This document shows, piece after piece, positions 16,579 through 26,059 of a stretch of 64,000 nucleotides of DNA. The number at the start of each line of letters is the position of its first letter. Position 1 is the stretch's first letter. Source of the stretch: CAVSUB01 sp963816725. Lineage in GTDB: Bacteria > Acidobacteriota > Vicinamibacteria > Vicinamibacterales > 2-12-FULL-66-21. The stretch lies in the NCBI GenBank assembly GCA_963816725.1, contig CAWFMC010000022.1:156691-220690 (forward strand). The letters are read 5' to 3'. Below the pieces are notes generated by a model. That model had not been told where the DNA came from, did no database searches, and was given only the letters and a program-made list of their open reading frames with translations. The position numbers and the translations under genes are program-made.

Positions 16579-17799
16579 TCAGTAACCCTTCGTGCTGATC
16601 CAGAAGCTCTCTTCCCACGATCCGCCGGGCGGGATGCTCTGGAGTTCCTTGTAGACACCCTTCTGCGCCAGGTTCATCGCGTTGGTGATCGCCGCCATCG
16701 GTTCGAACGCGATGAAGCCTTTGGTCGCCGGCGGCGGCGCGCCTTCGGCCGGCGGCACCGCCGGCGGCGCGACCCTCACGCCCTGGGCCGGATCGACCGG
16801 GAACGGCCCTGACGGAGCGGGCGGTGGCGGGGGCGCGCCCTGACCCGCCGGAGCAGGACCGCGGCCGCCACCACCTCCACGACCGCCTCCGCCCCCACCG
16901 GCCAGCGGTGTCGACCATGCCAGCACGGTCTTGAACTTCGGCCCGAGCATCACGTCCAGCTCCTTGCCGCCGTACATCAACTTCATCGTTGCGCGCCCGT
17001 TGGCGTCGCGGATCAGGTCGGTGAACACGTCATCGATCAGCGCGTACTTCTTCAGCTGAATCGCGGTGCGGTCCGAGCCGAAGAACTTCTCGATCGGCTG
17101 CGTCTCGCCGGTCGGCAGCCGCTGCGGGATCTCGATCCAATGCGTCTTGGCGTCGAGCGATACCGTCCAGTCGTCGCGATTGCCCTCGGGCAGCTCGAAG
17201 ATCGGATGGAACCCGATCGAGACCGGCATCGGATCGGTGCTGAGGTTATCGAGCCGGGTGTGGACTTCGAGGGCGCCATCCGAGACGCGGTACGTCATGG
17301 TGACGGTGTGCGCGAACGGGAACTGCGCCATGAACTGCGGGTTCTTGTAGAAATCCAGGCGGCAGGTCACCCAGGCACTCTTCTGGTCGGCCTTGGCCTC
17401 GACCAGTTCCCATGTCCTCGTGCCATTGACGTAGCCGGTCTGCGGAATCGGGCCGCGCACGTTGCCCATCTCGAGGTCGAAGTTGTACTTCTTCCCGTTG
17501 GCGTAGAAGGCGGTCTCGTCGAGACGGTTGGCGAACGGCGCGAGCAACGGGATGCCGTTGAACCCGGGACGGGCCTGGAAGTCCGCCAGCGCGGTCGAGG
17601 TCCGCACCAGGTCCTTGCCTTTCACCTGGATGCGCCAGGCGTTGCTCATGCTCCAGACAACAGACACGTTCATCTGGGCGGTGGCGTCGGCCAGTTCGAC
17701 GAGGTCGCCGTCCTGTTTCGCGGTGTAGCGTTGGGCGGCCGCCGGCGCCGCCCACGTCGCGGCGATCGTCAGGGCCAGCGCAAGTCGCAGCAGTTTCAT
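16579..17799 (-). CDS. Secreted aldose 1-epimerase-like protein
   Basis: 406-residue galactose-mutarotase-fold protein with a clear signal peptide (MKLLRLALALTIAATWAAPAAAQ). Family features include FNGIPLLAPFANRLDE, a GFHPIFELPEG segment with the expected catalytic His, and the C-terminal FEPMAAITNAMN that carries the expected catalytic Glu. A Gly/Arg then Pro/Ala-rich insertion (GGGGGGRGG to APPPPPAP, about residues 295-345) splits the C-terminal part, an unusual placement inside the domain. Interconversion of sugar anomers in the periplasm is the family role. The ATG at 17799 follows GGAGATCCGT. Confidence 0.82.
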   Translation of the reverse strand: MKLLRLALALTIAATWAAPAAAQRYTAKQDGDLVELADATAQMNVSVVWSMSNAWRIQVKGKDLVRTSTALADFQARPGFNGIPLLAPFANRLDETAFYANGKKYNFDLEMGNVRGPIPQTGYVNGTRTWELVEAKADQKSAWVTCRLDFYKNPQFMAQFPFAHTVTMTYRVSDGALEVHTRLDNLSTDPMPVSIGFHPIFELPEGNRDDWTVSLDAKTHWIEIPQRLPTGETQPIEKFFGSDRTAIQLKKYALIDDVFTDLIRDANGRATMKLMYGGKELDVMLGPKFKTVLAWSTPLAGGGGGGRGGGGGRGPAPAGQGAPPPPPAPSGPFPVDPAQGVRVAPPAVPPAEGAPPPATKGFIAFEPMAAITNAMNLAQKGVYKELQSIPPGGSWEESFWISTKGY

Positions 17800-17944
17800 A
17801 CGGATCTCCGATTGGCACTCGGGTCGATGCGGTCGGTGGACGCCCTGATTATGCCGCGAGCCGCCGTCCTGGCGCATCGCGCCTCCCGCCGGCCGCGCCT
17901 CGACCGCTGGAGTCTCTTCGCTGCTCCCGCGCCGTGGCGCCGCG

Positions 17945-19204
17945 CTACTTGATCTCGACCAGCGCGACGCGATTCGCGCCGCTGCACGCCAACGCGAGGT
18001 TGCCCTCTTTCGTGGCCATCATGTTGCGCACGACGATGCCGCCAGAGGGGATGATCCAGCTCTGAAACTTCTCCGCCTTTGGATCGAAGCGCACGAGCGT
18101 GTTCGGCCTGACGCCGGACTCGTTGTACCAAATGATGTCCTTGGCGACTGCGATGCCGTACGGCTGCGACGCGGCACCACTCGGGGACGGCCACTCCTTG
18201 ACCTCGCCGGTCCTGGGATCGAGCCGTCCAAGATAGCCGCGTGAGTAGTCGGCATACCAGATCAGATCGTCGCTCGTGATGGCGATGCGGCGGGGCCGGC
18301 TGGCCGGGTCCGGCAACGGGAATTCACGAACCGCCATGGTGTCCGGATCCAGTCGCGCGACTTTGTTCGTCCCGAACAAGACGACGAACGGCACGCCCTT
18401 CGAGTCCATCACGACGCCATACGGCAACGAACGCGGTGTCGGCATGGTGATCAGCTTGATCTCGCCCGTCTGAGGATCAAGACGGCCCATCATGTTCGCG
18501 CCTTGAACACTGAACCAGAGCCGGCCTTTCGGATCGAACACCGGGGTATGCGGGTCGCGGGCAGCGGGATCGGGCATCTTGTACTCGACGACTTGGCCGG
18601 TCTTTGGATCCAGCTTGCCGACGAGCCCCGCGCCATTCCCCGTGTACCAGATGTTGCCGGCCTTGTCTTCGGTCAGACCGTGCGGGCCCGACTTGGGGGT
18701 CGGCAACGGAAATTCCTTCATGGCGCCGGTCTTGGGATCGAGGCGCCCGAGCACGTTGCCCCACTGCCCGGTCCACCAGATGGATCCGTCGGCGGCAGCC
18801 AGCGGATCGTGCGGGCGCGACCCAAGGGTCGGCACCACCCACTCGCGGATGGAGATGTTCGCGGCGCCGGGCACCACCACCGGCTCGCCGCCCGGCTTCC
18901 TCGGAAAGTGGGTCCCGAGATAGGCGAGCACCTGGGGCTTCACCGCGGGCGGGAGGGCGATCATGCCGCTCGTCAGCGCGTCCCATCCCTCCTGGCTGTT
19001 GCCACGCGAGTTGGTGATGTTGGTCAGCGGATGGCATCCGGCGCACATCGACTGGACCTGCTCCTTGCCGGGGCCGTCCGGCAGGTCAACCGGACTCCCG
19101 CCCCGCCCCTGGGCTGGAGGCTGCGCCTGCATGCGGACGACGATGGCGGTTCCCGCCACGAGCGTCAGGAGCACGGATGTCAGGGTCTTCGTTCTCGTTT
19201 GCAT
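17945..19204 (-). CDS. Cytochrome c / Vgb-like beta-propeller fusion
   Basis: 419-residue exported protein. After a signal peptide and a short QGRGG linker, the N-terminal part carries one c-type haem site CAGCH (residues about 55-59) in a cytochrome-like segment. From about residue 115 there are seven repeats of the virginiamycin-B-lyase-like propeller type (WWTGQWGNVLGRLDPKTG, IWYTGNGAGLVGKLDPKTG, IWYADYSRGYLGRLDPRTG). True streptogramin lyases lack the haem segment, so antibiotic lyase activity should not be assumed. A periplasmic redox or sugar-acid role is equally likely. The ATG at 19204 has GGAGA upstream. Confidence 0.8.
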   Translation of the reverse strand: MQTRTKTLTSVLLTLVAGTAIVVRMQAQPPAQGRGGSPVDLPDGPGKEQVQSMCAGCHPLTNITNSRGNSQEGWDALTSGMIALPPAVKPQVLAYLGTHFPRKPGGEPVVVPGAANISIREWVVPTLGSRPHDPLAAADGSIWWTGQWGNVLGRLDPKTGAMKEFPLPTPKSGPHGLTEDKAGNIWYTGNGAGLVGKLDPKTGQVVEYKMPDPAARDPHTPVFDPKGRLWFSVQGANMMGRLDPQTGEIKLITMPTPRSLPYGVVMDSKGVPFVVLFGTNKVARLDPDTMAVREFPLPDPASRPRRIAITSDDLIWYADYSRGYLGRLDPRTGEVKEWPSPSGAASQPYGIAVAKDIIWYNESGVRPNTLVRFDPKAEKFQSWIIPSGGIVVRNMMATKEGNLALACSGANRVALVEIK

Positions 19205-19488
19205 CGAAGGTCTCCTGCAGCGCGGAGATGGCAACGCCCGCGCCGCTGAAGCGCCACATTGTACCGTCCAATCCGGCCGCCTCACCGGCGGCGGTTCGAG
19301 GGGGACACGCGACGAATGGCCGACGTTGAAACACTTAGCGCTGCCGCTGATCGCTCGACGTCCCGTGCCGACGAGCACGCAACCAGCTTGAAGCTTGTAT
19401 ACTTTGCGTAGTAAAGTTATCTGAGACGCACGGGTAGCGGAAGGTGCGAGGGCCGTTCGGGTCGAGTGCGGGATGGCGGGGAGGCGAC

Positions 19489-20709
19489 GTGGCGAAGAGT
19501 CGGAAAGAGATTGCGCTGACGGCGGTCGTGCTGGCCGTCGGGATGGTCGGCGCGGCGATTCTCGGGTTGTTTGCTTATGTCCGCGCGACCGCGACGCCGA
19601 TCCACCCGGACGCGACGAGCATCCCGTCGGTGACACACGTCGCGCCGCTCCCCAAGTGGGCCGACGCCGTCGGTAAAGGACGCCTGATTGCGCGCGCGGG
19701 CCTGACCGAACAGAACCTGCCGGGGCTGTCCGTCGCCGTCGGCGCCGACGGCAACATCGTCTGGGCCGAAGGCTTTGGTTTCGCGGATCTCGAAACCCGC
19801 GTGCCCGTGGCTCCGCAGATGCGGTTCAGGATCGCCGAGGTGTCCAAGCCGCTGACCTCGATTGCCGTCGGCCGCCTGCTGGAGCAGCACAAGCTGAACC
19901 TGGACGACGAGATCCAGACCTACGTGCCGACGTTTCCGAAGAAGCAGTGGCCGGTGACGCTCCGGCAGCTGATGGGACATGTGAGCGGCATCAGGAACGA
20001 CGCCGGCGACGAGGAGTCACTCGAGCCGTGCGAGCGGACACTGGACGCGCTGAAGCGCTTTGCGGACGAGCCGCTGCGATTTGAGCCCGGCACCAGGTCC
20101 AACCCGTCGAGTTATGGCTGGATCCTGGTGAGCGCGGCGGTCGAGGCCGCTGCCGGCGAGCCGTTCTTCGCCTACATGCGCACGAAGATCTTCGAGCCGC
20201 TGGGCATGGAAGACACACGCTCCGACTCGTCGACCGAAAACGTCCTCGACCGCGCGACGTTCTACTATCCGCGATTCGGCGGCGACACCCGCTACGGACC
20301 GGAGTCGGTGCGCGAAGGGGATCAGACCTGCTGGGCCGGCGCCGGCGCGTTCCTCTCCACACCCTCGGATCTCGTCCGGTTCGGACTCGCGGTTGGCAGC
20401 GGCACGGTGCTGCAACCGGCCACTCTCGAGACGCTCCAGAGCGCGCAGCGCCTCAACTCGGGAGAGGACACGGGCTACGGTCTCGGCTGGAAGCTCGAGA
20501 CGCTCGATCTCGCCGGCACCCCGTCGCGCATGGTCGGTCATGGCACGAAGGCCGACTTCATCGGGGGCACCACGTACCTCATGACCTTCCCTGACCGCGG
20601 CCTCGTCGTGGCGGTGGCAACGAACATCTCGTTCGCGGACACGAAGTCAATCGCGCTCGGCATCGCGCAGGCCTTCGCGCAAGCGGCCAAGAGTCCAGCC
20701 GGCAAGTGA
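19489..20709 (+). CDS. LACTB-like serine-hydrolase-fold protein lacking nucleophile
   Basis: 406-residue class C beta-lactamase/LACTB-fold protein with an N-terminal membrane anchor (IALTAVVLAVGMVGAAILGLFAYV). The segment FRIAEVSKPLTSIAVGRLLEQ aligns with the SxxK motif, but the nucleophile position is Glu117, while Lys120 remains. The usual Tyr of YxN also appears replaced (NPSSYGWILVS). HGT near GHGTKADFIGG corresponds to the third motif. It is probably not a hydrolase, or uses different chemistry. The GTG at 19489 follows GGCGGGGAGG and is preferred over 19444. Substitutions are read directly from the codons; loss of function is inference. Confidence 0.85.
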   Translation: MAKSRKEIALTAVVLAVGMVGAAILGLFAYVRATATPIHPDATSIPSVTHVAPLPKWADAVGKGRLIARAGLTEQNLPGLSVAVGADGNIVWAEGFGFADLETRVPVAPQMRFRIAEVSKPLTSIAVGRLLEQHKLNLDDEIQTYVPTFPKKQWPVTLRQLMGHVSGIRNDAGDEESLEPCERTLDALKRFADEPLRFEPGTRSNPSSYGWILVSAAVEAAAGEPFFAYMRTKIFEPLGMEDTRSDSSTENVLDRATFYYPRFGGDTRYGPESVREGDQTCWAGAGAFLSTPSDLVRFGLAVGSGTVLQPATLETLQSAQRLNSGEDTGYGLGWKLETLDLAGTPSRMVGHGTKADFIGGTTYLMTFPDRGLVVAVATNISFADTKSIALGIAQAFAQAAKSPAGK

Positions 20710-20939
20710 TCCGGGGCGAGCTGTCTTGACGCGCGCCGATGCGTGACGCGCGATTCGACGGTTGCGGGCCGTACGCCGGCCAGCGGTACCCACCGAGCCT
20801 CCATTCGACTACCCTTGTTGCGTTCTGGGGCCGTCGCGACGTCTGCGGACTCGATCGTGACGGCGCCCTCGAGCCGTCACGATTTGGCCATGAGCGCCGG
20901 GGACGGTCCGCAAGGACTCGCGAATGTGCGGGAGGCGAG

Positions 20940-21950
20940 ATGATGCGTGGAGGTGAAGGATGGATGGCGGCAGCGATGCTGCTGATCGCAACGAGCGTAT
21001 CCGCGCAAACGGGACCGCCATCGCTGCCGGTTGTGCCCGGTCACACCTGCACGCCAGTCACGCAGGCCCATGCGGACGCGAGCGCCGGAACCGCGAACGT
21101 CAATCACGACGGCTCTCCCCTGCCGGGCATTCCCGCGCCGGACATCTCTCGCGGCTTCCAGGGCATTCCCCGGTCCGCACAGCCGCCGCTGACGGCCTCG
21201 CAGAAACGCATCCTCGAGTGCACGTATCACCTCGCCGAGGCGAACGCGGACATGCCGTACACGCTGTTCGTGCCGTCCAGTTATGCGCCTGGAACGCCGT
21301 CGCCGCTGATCGTGGATCTCCATGGGTTGAACATCACGCCGCTCATGCAGATCCTCTTCGACGGCACCACTGATCTCGCCGAACGCTACGGCTTCATCGT
21401 CGTGGCGCCGATGGGGTTCAGCGTGTCGGGCTGGTGGGGCTCGCGCGGCGGCGCGGCGGTGGCGACCGCGCAGACGAAACCGGGCACCGAGGATCACTAC
21501 TCGTCGAGCGAGCTGTCGGAGATCGATGCGATGACGCTCCTCAAATCGATTCGCCAGGCGTATGCGATCGACAGCGACCGCATTTACCTGATGGGCCACT
21601 CGATGGGTGGGGCGGGCACCTACTATCTCGGCGCCAAGTACAACGACATCTGGGCCGGCATCGCCCCCATCTCGGGCGCCGGCGGGATCGCGGATGCCGC
21701 GGCGGCGGAGCGCTACCGCAGCTTCGTCACTCTGCTTATGCACGGTGAGAAGGACTCGATCGTCAGCCCGGTGGGATCACGTCGTGCGGCCATGCTGCTG
21801 CAGGGCGCCGGCGCGCAACACGTGTATCTGGAGTTCCCCGGCAAGGATCACGAGTTCTGGATCCGGCGCGGCAGCGAGAACATGGAGAAGGTGTTCCTGC
21901 TTCTTCTCGATCGTGTCGAAGCGGACCAACAAGGGGTTCATCACGCCTGA
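20940..21950 (+). CDS. Secreted esterase of the PHB depolymerase-like group
   Basis: 336-residue alpha/beta hydrolase with a signal peptide (MMRGGEGWMAAAMLLIATSVSAQ). VPSSYAPGTPSPLIVDLHGLN, the nucleophile elbow GHSMGG, and a C-terminal MHGEKDSIV with later KDHEFW supply Ser, Asp and His. Related proteins are feruloyl esterases and polyhydroxybutyrate depolymerases. GGGAGGCGAG precedes the ATG. Monocistronic between a serine-hydrolase-fold gene and an M3 peptidase on the same strand. Confidence 0.85.
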   Translation: MMRGGEGWMAAAMLLIATSVSAQTGPPSLPVVPGHTCTPVTQAHADASAGTANVNHDGSPLPGIPAPDISRGFQGIPRSAQPPLTASQKRILECTYHLAEANADMPYTLFVPSSYAPGTPSPLIVDLHGLNITPLMQILFDGTTDLAERYGFIVVAPMGFSVSGWWGSRGGAAVATAQTKPGTEDHYSSSELSEIDAMTLLKSIRQAYAIDSDRIYLMGHSMGGAGTYYLGAKYNDIWAGIAPISGAGGIADAAAAERYRSFVTLLMHGEKDSIVSPVGSRRAAMLLQGAGAQHVYLEFPGKDHEFWIRRGSENMEKVFLLLLDRVEADQQGVHHA

Positions 21951-22005
21951 CATGTTGCCGCGGCCGCAATCGCCCGGACGCGGATAGAGGTACGATCGGC
22001 AGGAT

Positions 22006-23871
22006 ATGCAGAGCGCGCGCGAGTACTTCAACTACCTGAACCATGCCTACGCCGCCGTCCACAAGGCCAAAGAGGATCTGTTCTGGACGACCTACATGGC
22101 GACCAGCGACGACCAGGCCGGCTTCACCCGAGCCGAGGGCGCGTACAAGGAGTTCGTCGGCGATCCGGCCAAGCTGACGAAGACGCGAGAGGAGCTGGCG
22201 CGGGTGCGTGCCGCGCCGCCCGGCGCCGAACGCGATGCGCTGCTACATGGCCTGGGCGGATGGCTGGCGCTGTTCGAAGCCAACATCATCGACAGCCCTG
22301 ACGGGCGGGCGCTCATGCGCGAGATCGTCGACGCCGAGTCCGTCCTGTTCGAACGCAAGCGGGCGCACGAGCCCCGTCACCTGAATGACCACGGGGAGTG
22401 GGAAGTCGCGTCACTGCCGATGCTGGCCACCAACCTGGCCACCAATCGCGTCGAAGAGCGGCGCAAGAGCTCGTTCGAGGCGTTCCGCGAGATCGAACTG
22501 TGGGTGCTCGACAACGGCTTCCTGGATCTCGTCCGGCTCCGGAATCGCTTCGCCCGCGCGCTCGGCTACGCCAACTACTTCGATTTGAAGCTGCAGAAGA
22601 ACGAGCGTCTCGAGACGCCGGCCCTGCTGCGCCTGCTCGATGACTTCGTCCGCCAGACCGACGCGGCCAACGCCCGCGCGCTCTCCGATCTGCGGGCCCG
22701 GCACGGCGACGCGGCGACTGCGCCGTGGAATCTGCGGTTTCACGCCTCGGGGGACGTCATCCGCCGGCTCGATCCGTACCTGCCGTTCGGGCTGGCGCTG
22801 CGCCGCTGGATCGACAGCTTCCGCCGCCTCGGCATCCAGTTCCGCGGCGCGACGTTGCAGCTCGATCTGCTGGAGCGGCCGGGCAAGCATCAGAACGGGT
22901 TCTGCCACGGACCGGTCCCGAGTTGGGTCACCGAGACCGGCCAGTGGATACCGGCCGCGATCAATTTCACGGCCGAGGCCAAGCCGGATCAGGTCGGCAG
23001 CGGAATCCGGGCGATCAACACGTTGTTCCACGAAGGAGGCCACGCCGCGCACTTCGCCAACGTGGTCCAGAACTCACCGTGTTTCTCGCAGGAGTACCCG
23101 CCGACCTCGATGGCGTACGCGGAAACGCAATCGATGTTCTGCGATCAGCTGCTCTCTGATCCGGATTGGATGATGCGCTACGCCGTGTCGGCTGACGGAC
23201 AGCCGATTCCGCCGGCGCTCATCCTCGATCGCATCGCCAGCACACAGCCGATGCGGGCCTTCGATGCCCGATCGATCGCCGTCGTGCCGTACTTCGAGTC
23301 GACGCTCTACCAGATGGAAAACGAGGATCTCACGCCCGAGCGCGTGCTGGCGCTGGCGCGGGCGACGGAGGTGCGCGTGCTGGGGGTCGAGAGCCCGCGG
23401 CCGCTGCTGGCCATTCCGCATCTGCTCAACCAGGAGTCCGCCGCGTCGTACCAGGGTTACCTGCTCGCCTACATGGCCGTCGCCCAGACCCGCGCGCACC
23501 TGCTCCGCACGCTTGGCTACCTGACCGACAACCCCGCGGTCGGCCCCACGCTGGCGGCGCACTACTGGGAGCCGGGCAACAGCGTCGATCACAACCACAT
23601 GCTCCGCAGCCTGACGGGTGAAGGCTTCTCGGCGCGGTATCTGGCCGACGATTGCAACGCCAGCGTCGAAGATGTACGCGCCGCCGCCGCGACGGCGATG
23701 CGGGACGCCGCGGCACGGGTGTATCCGGATGCGGTGCCGCCGTCACTCGACGCCCACATCAGGATCGTGCACGGCGACGCGCTGCTCGCCGATACCAGCG
23801 AAGGCGAAGCGGCGATGTGCGATCGGTTCGAAGGGTGGGTGCGCGCGAACTTCGCCGCGCCGGTAGCCTAA
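22006..23871 (+). CDS. M3-family metallopeptidase
   Basis: 621-residue oligopeptidase-like zinc protease. The zinc site is HEGGH at residues 342-346, with the third ligand Glu in YAETQSMFCDQL about 30 residues later, as in family M3 (oligoendopeptidase F, thimet). The long helical N-terminus (YFNYLNHAYAAVHKAKEDLFW) fits. No signal peptide, so it is cytosolic; the family cleaves short peptides. TACGAT lies 9 nt before the ATG with no well-placed ribosome binding site. It converges on the DUF1080 gene. Confidence 0.9.
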   Translation: MQSAREYFNYLNHAYAAVHKAKEDLFWTTYMATSDDQAGFTRAEGAYKEFVGDPAKLTKTREELARVRAAPPGAERDALLHGLGGWLALFEANIIDSPDGRALMREIVDAESVLFERKRAHEPRHLNDHGEWEVASLPMLATNLATNRVEERRKSSFEAFREIELWVLDNGFLDLVRLRNRFARALGYANYFDLKLQKNERLETPALLRLLDDFVRQTDAANARALSDLRARHGDAATAPWNLRFHASGDVIRRLDPYLPFGLALRRWIDSFRRLGIQFRGATLQLDLLERPGKHQNGFCHGPVPSWVTETGQWIPAAINFTAEAKPDQVGSGIRAINTLFHEGGHAAHFANVVQNSPCFSQEYPPTSMAYAETQSMFCDQLLSDPDWMMRYAVSADGQPIPPALILDRIASTQPMRAFDARSIAVVPYFESTLYQMENEDLTPERVLALARATEVRVLGVESPRPLLAIPHLLNQESAASYQGYLLAYMAVAQTRAHLLRTLGYLTDNPAVGPTLAAHYWEPGNSVDHNHMLRSLTGEGFSARYLADDCNASVEDVRAAAATAMRDAAARVYPDAVPPSLDAHIRIVHGDALLADTSEGEAAMCDRFEGWVRANFAAPVA

Positions 23872-23892
23872 GCGCCTGAGGCCGGACTGAAT

Positions 23893-23927
23893 GGCCGCCG
23901 CGGGTTCACCCGGAACGCGCGGCGGCC
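23893..23927. terminator. GC-rich hairpin between convergent genes
   Basis: GGCCGCCGCG (23893-23902) pairs with CGCGGCGGCC (23918-23927). The loop can extend the stem with GTTC/GAAC. No U-tract. It lies between the ends of the M3 peptidase and DUF1080 genes. Confidence 0.5.
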
Positions 23928-23935
23928 GGCTGATG

Positions 23936-25177
23936 TCAGCGCGGGAATTCGAGCGGCTTCTCGATCGCCTTCAGATACACGTTGCGATACCAGATCTGAC
24001 CGTTGCCCTCGAGTTGCAGCGACAGGATTCCCTGCGGCGCCCGTGCCGCCGGGTCGTCGTCTATGGTGATGGACATCACCTGGCCGTTGATGATGTGGGT
24101 CAGGGTGTTGCCCCGGGCGATGATCTCGATCTGCTGCCACTCGCCGTCGAGCCCCTGATGCGGCTTCACGGCGGCCTTCGGATCGGCGGTAATCGTGCCG
24201 AGCAGGATCTTGCAGTTGCCTGGCAGCAGCATGCCGATCGTTCCGGGCGAGGTGATGATGTTGCGTCCCTGACCCTCGTAGAGCTGGCCGGTGTACTGGT
24301 TCGAAGAGTCCATGTCGAACTGGTAGCCGCTCACCTGCCAGGGATTGCCCGTCGGCGGGCCTGCCGGAGCGTTGCCGCGTCCGGCGGCCGGCGCGGCGTC
24401 CAGCCGTCCGACTTCCCCAACGCAGCCGTTCGCCGCCGGTGCGCCGCCGGGACCGCCCGGGCCGCCCGCACGCGCGCCACCGCCGGGCGCGCCGCCCGCG
24501 GCGCCACCGGGAGCGCCGGCGGGAGCGCCGCCTGGTGCCGCGGCCGGAGCGCCGCCGGTGCGCCGGCGGGAGCACCACCAGGCGCCGCACCTGCCGCGCC
24601 GCCCGCTGCACCGGCCCGCCCTCCACCACCACCCGGCCCACCGCCCCGCGCCGGTGGCGCTGACGTGATGCCCGCCGCCACCGCCTGATCCATCGTCGTG
24701 ATGTTGGCCGGCAGCGGCTTGCCGAGCGGGTCGGCGATCGACCCACCGTGCGCCGGGTGCAGGAGCCGGCTGCGGGTACTGGATGCCGCCATTGGCGCCC
24801 GTCGCCGAGAGTTTGACTTCGACCTTGAGGGTGAAGTCACGCATCACCGCGCCAGGCCCGATGTAGTGAATGTGGTGCTGACCTGGCGTCTTGGTGGTGT
24901 CGGCGTGCAGCATGCCGTCCTGGATCGACCACACGTCGGTCTCGCCCACCCAGTTCTTGAACGTGCCGTCGAAGATCTTCGTGAAGCCGGTGTAGTCGTC
25001 ATAGGGCGTCTTGACCGTCGGCGGTCCGAACGCGACGCCACCGCCACCGCCGCCGCCACGTCCTTGACCCGCAGGGGGCGCCTGAGGCGCCGCACCCTGT
25101 GCGAACGGGGCCGCTGCCCACGCCAGCATCGCCGCCGCAAGAACCGTTGCCGAACCGACCGCGCCGCGCACGTGCAT
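23936..25177 (-). CDS. Secreted DUF1080 (3-keto-disaccharide hydrolase) protein, frameshifted
   Basis: Signal-peptide protein with a QGRGGGGGGG linker, then the DUF1080 LamG-like fold (FTKIFDGTFKNWVGETDVWSIQDGML, later GNCKILLGTITADP and GEWQQIEIIARGNTLTHIINGQ). At NGGIQY the family sequence continues (RSRLLHPAHGGSIADPLGKPL) only in another frame, because of an apparent extra base in GGG at 24774-24776. Frame is restored near 24560 inside a Gly/Ala/Pro repeat. One open frame spans the region, but about 70 residues in the middle are read wrongly. Two compensating indels suggest consensus errors in GC-rich repeats rather than decay. The family includes 3-keto-glycoside hydrolases. AAGGAG precedes the ATG at 25177. 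Confidence 0.75.
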   Translation of the reverse strand: MHVRGAVGSATVLAAAMLAWAAAPFAQGAAPQAPPAGQGRGGGGGGGVAFGPPTVKTPYDDYTGFTKIFDGTFKNWVGETDVWSIQDGMLHADTTKTPGQHHIHYIGPGAVMRDFTLKVEVKLSATGANGGIQYPQPAPAPGARWVDRRPARQAAAGQHHDDGSGGGGGHHVSATGAGRWAGWWWRAGRCSGRRGRCGAWWCSRRRTGGAPAAAPGGAPAGAPGGAAGGAPGGGARAGGPGGPGGAPAANGCVGEVGRLDAAPAAGRGNAPAGPPTGNPWQVSGYQFDMDSSNQYTGQLYEGQGRNIITSPGTIGMLLPGNCKILLGTITADPKAAVKPHQGLDGEWQQIEIIARGNTLTHIINGQVMSITIDDDPAARAPQGILSLQLEGNGQIWYRNVYLKAIEKPLEFPR

Positions 25178-25379
25178 ACCAACTCCTTCGTCGATGAAGC
25201 CGCAGAACCGTTGACCGTTGGGATGGTAACCGAAGACACGATCCGGCGGGCTCAGCCAGGATGTTCACACCAGAACGGAGGTGGCCGCTGGACCGGCTCG
25301 AGCCGCAGTCGAAGTGATGCGCGAGTGGAAGGAGCCGAGACCGACGGCTCCATCGGTCTGCCTGGCTATCCCGCGGCGC

Positions 25380-26059
25380 TTACGGCGCACGCCGCGGATA
25401 CAGCGCCAGCAGGCGTTCGACGTCGGACGACGCGATCCCTGACACGCGGACGATGTCGGCCCTCGACACGAGCTGGCGGCGGTAGCGCATGAAGTACTCG
25501 ACGAAGTCGCCGCCGTACTGGAAGGAATACATGATGTCGGCGAAGTCGTTCGTGTGGCGGAGCCCGAGCGCGTGGCCGATCTCGTGAACGCACGTCAGAT
25601 AGACGATGGTGTCGCGCAGCAGCGGGTCGAGGCGGGTCTGCCGGGCGATGTCCGGGCCGAGCGAGGTCGTGTCGGGCCGGATGTAGACCGCGGCCCCGCG
25701 CTGGTCGCCGATCGTGAAGGGGCGCATCTCGCCGTACTGGCCGTCCTCCGGATCCGCCCAATACACGCGCAGCAGGGCGCGCGCCTCGGGTGCCGGCTCG
25801 AAGCGCAAGCCGGGGCCGGCACTTCGCTGCCACGCGTTGATGGCCCACGCGGCGAGCTCCCGATCGCCGGCATGGTAGCCGGCCCGGCCGGTCCCGTCGG
25901 CCACGAAGTACGGAATCGGCTCAGGGCCGCCGGGAGCGGCGGCGCGGATTGTCCAGCGTCCGTGAGCGCGGGCCAGGCGATCGTCAGCCCGGCCACCGTC
26001 GCGACGCTGAGGGCGCTTAGGGCCACGCGCCGGAGCCCGCGAGGTGCCGCATCGATCAC
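25380..26059 (-). CDS. Secreted matrixin-like zinc metalloprotease, frameshifted
   Basis: The zinc-binding signature HEIGHALGLRH places it in the M10 matrixin/metzincin clan, with a Met-turn candidate in ADIMYSF. The substrate-facing core begins PEPIPYFVADGTG. The signal peptide (VALSALSVATVAGLTIAWPAL) is read in a different frame from the catalytic domain; the frame breaks near 25940 in a GC-rich GCC/GGC run. The GTG at 26059 overlaps the stop of the permease gene (GTGA), so it is the last gene of a PadR-permease-protease operon. Single-base consensus error is likelier than decay because both halves are well conserved. Confidence 0.75.

Noticed and set aside
17945..19204. Antibiotic-resistance streptogramin lyase
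   Set aside because: The cytochrome-type haem motif and signal peptide do not fit Vgb lyases; only the propeller is shared.
24430..24660. Collagen- or CRISPR-like repeat
   Set aside because: The repetitive GC-rich stretch encodes Gly/Ala/Pro-rich protein of irregular spacing and has no spacer-repeat structure.
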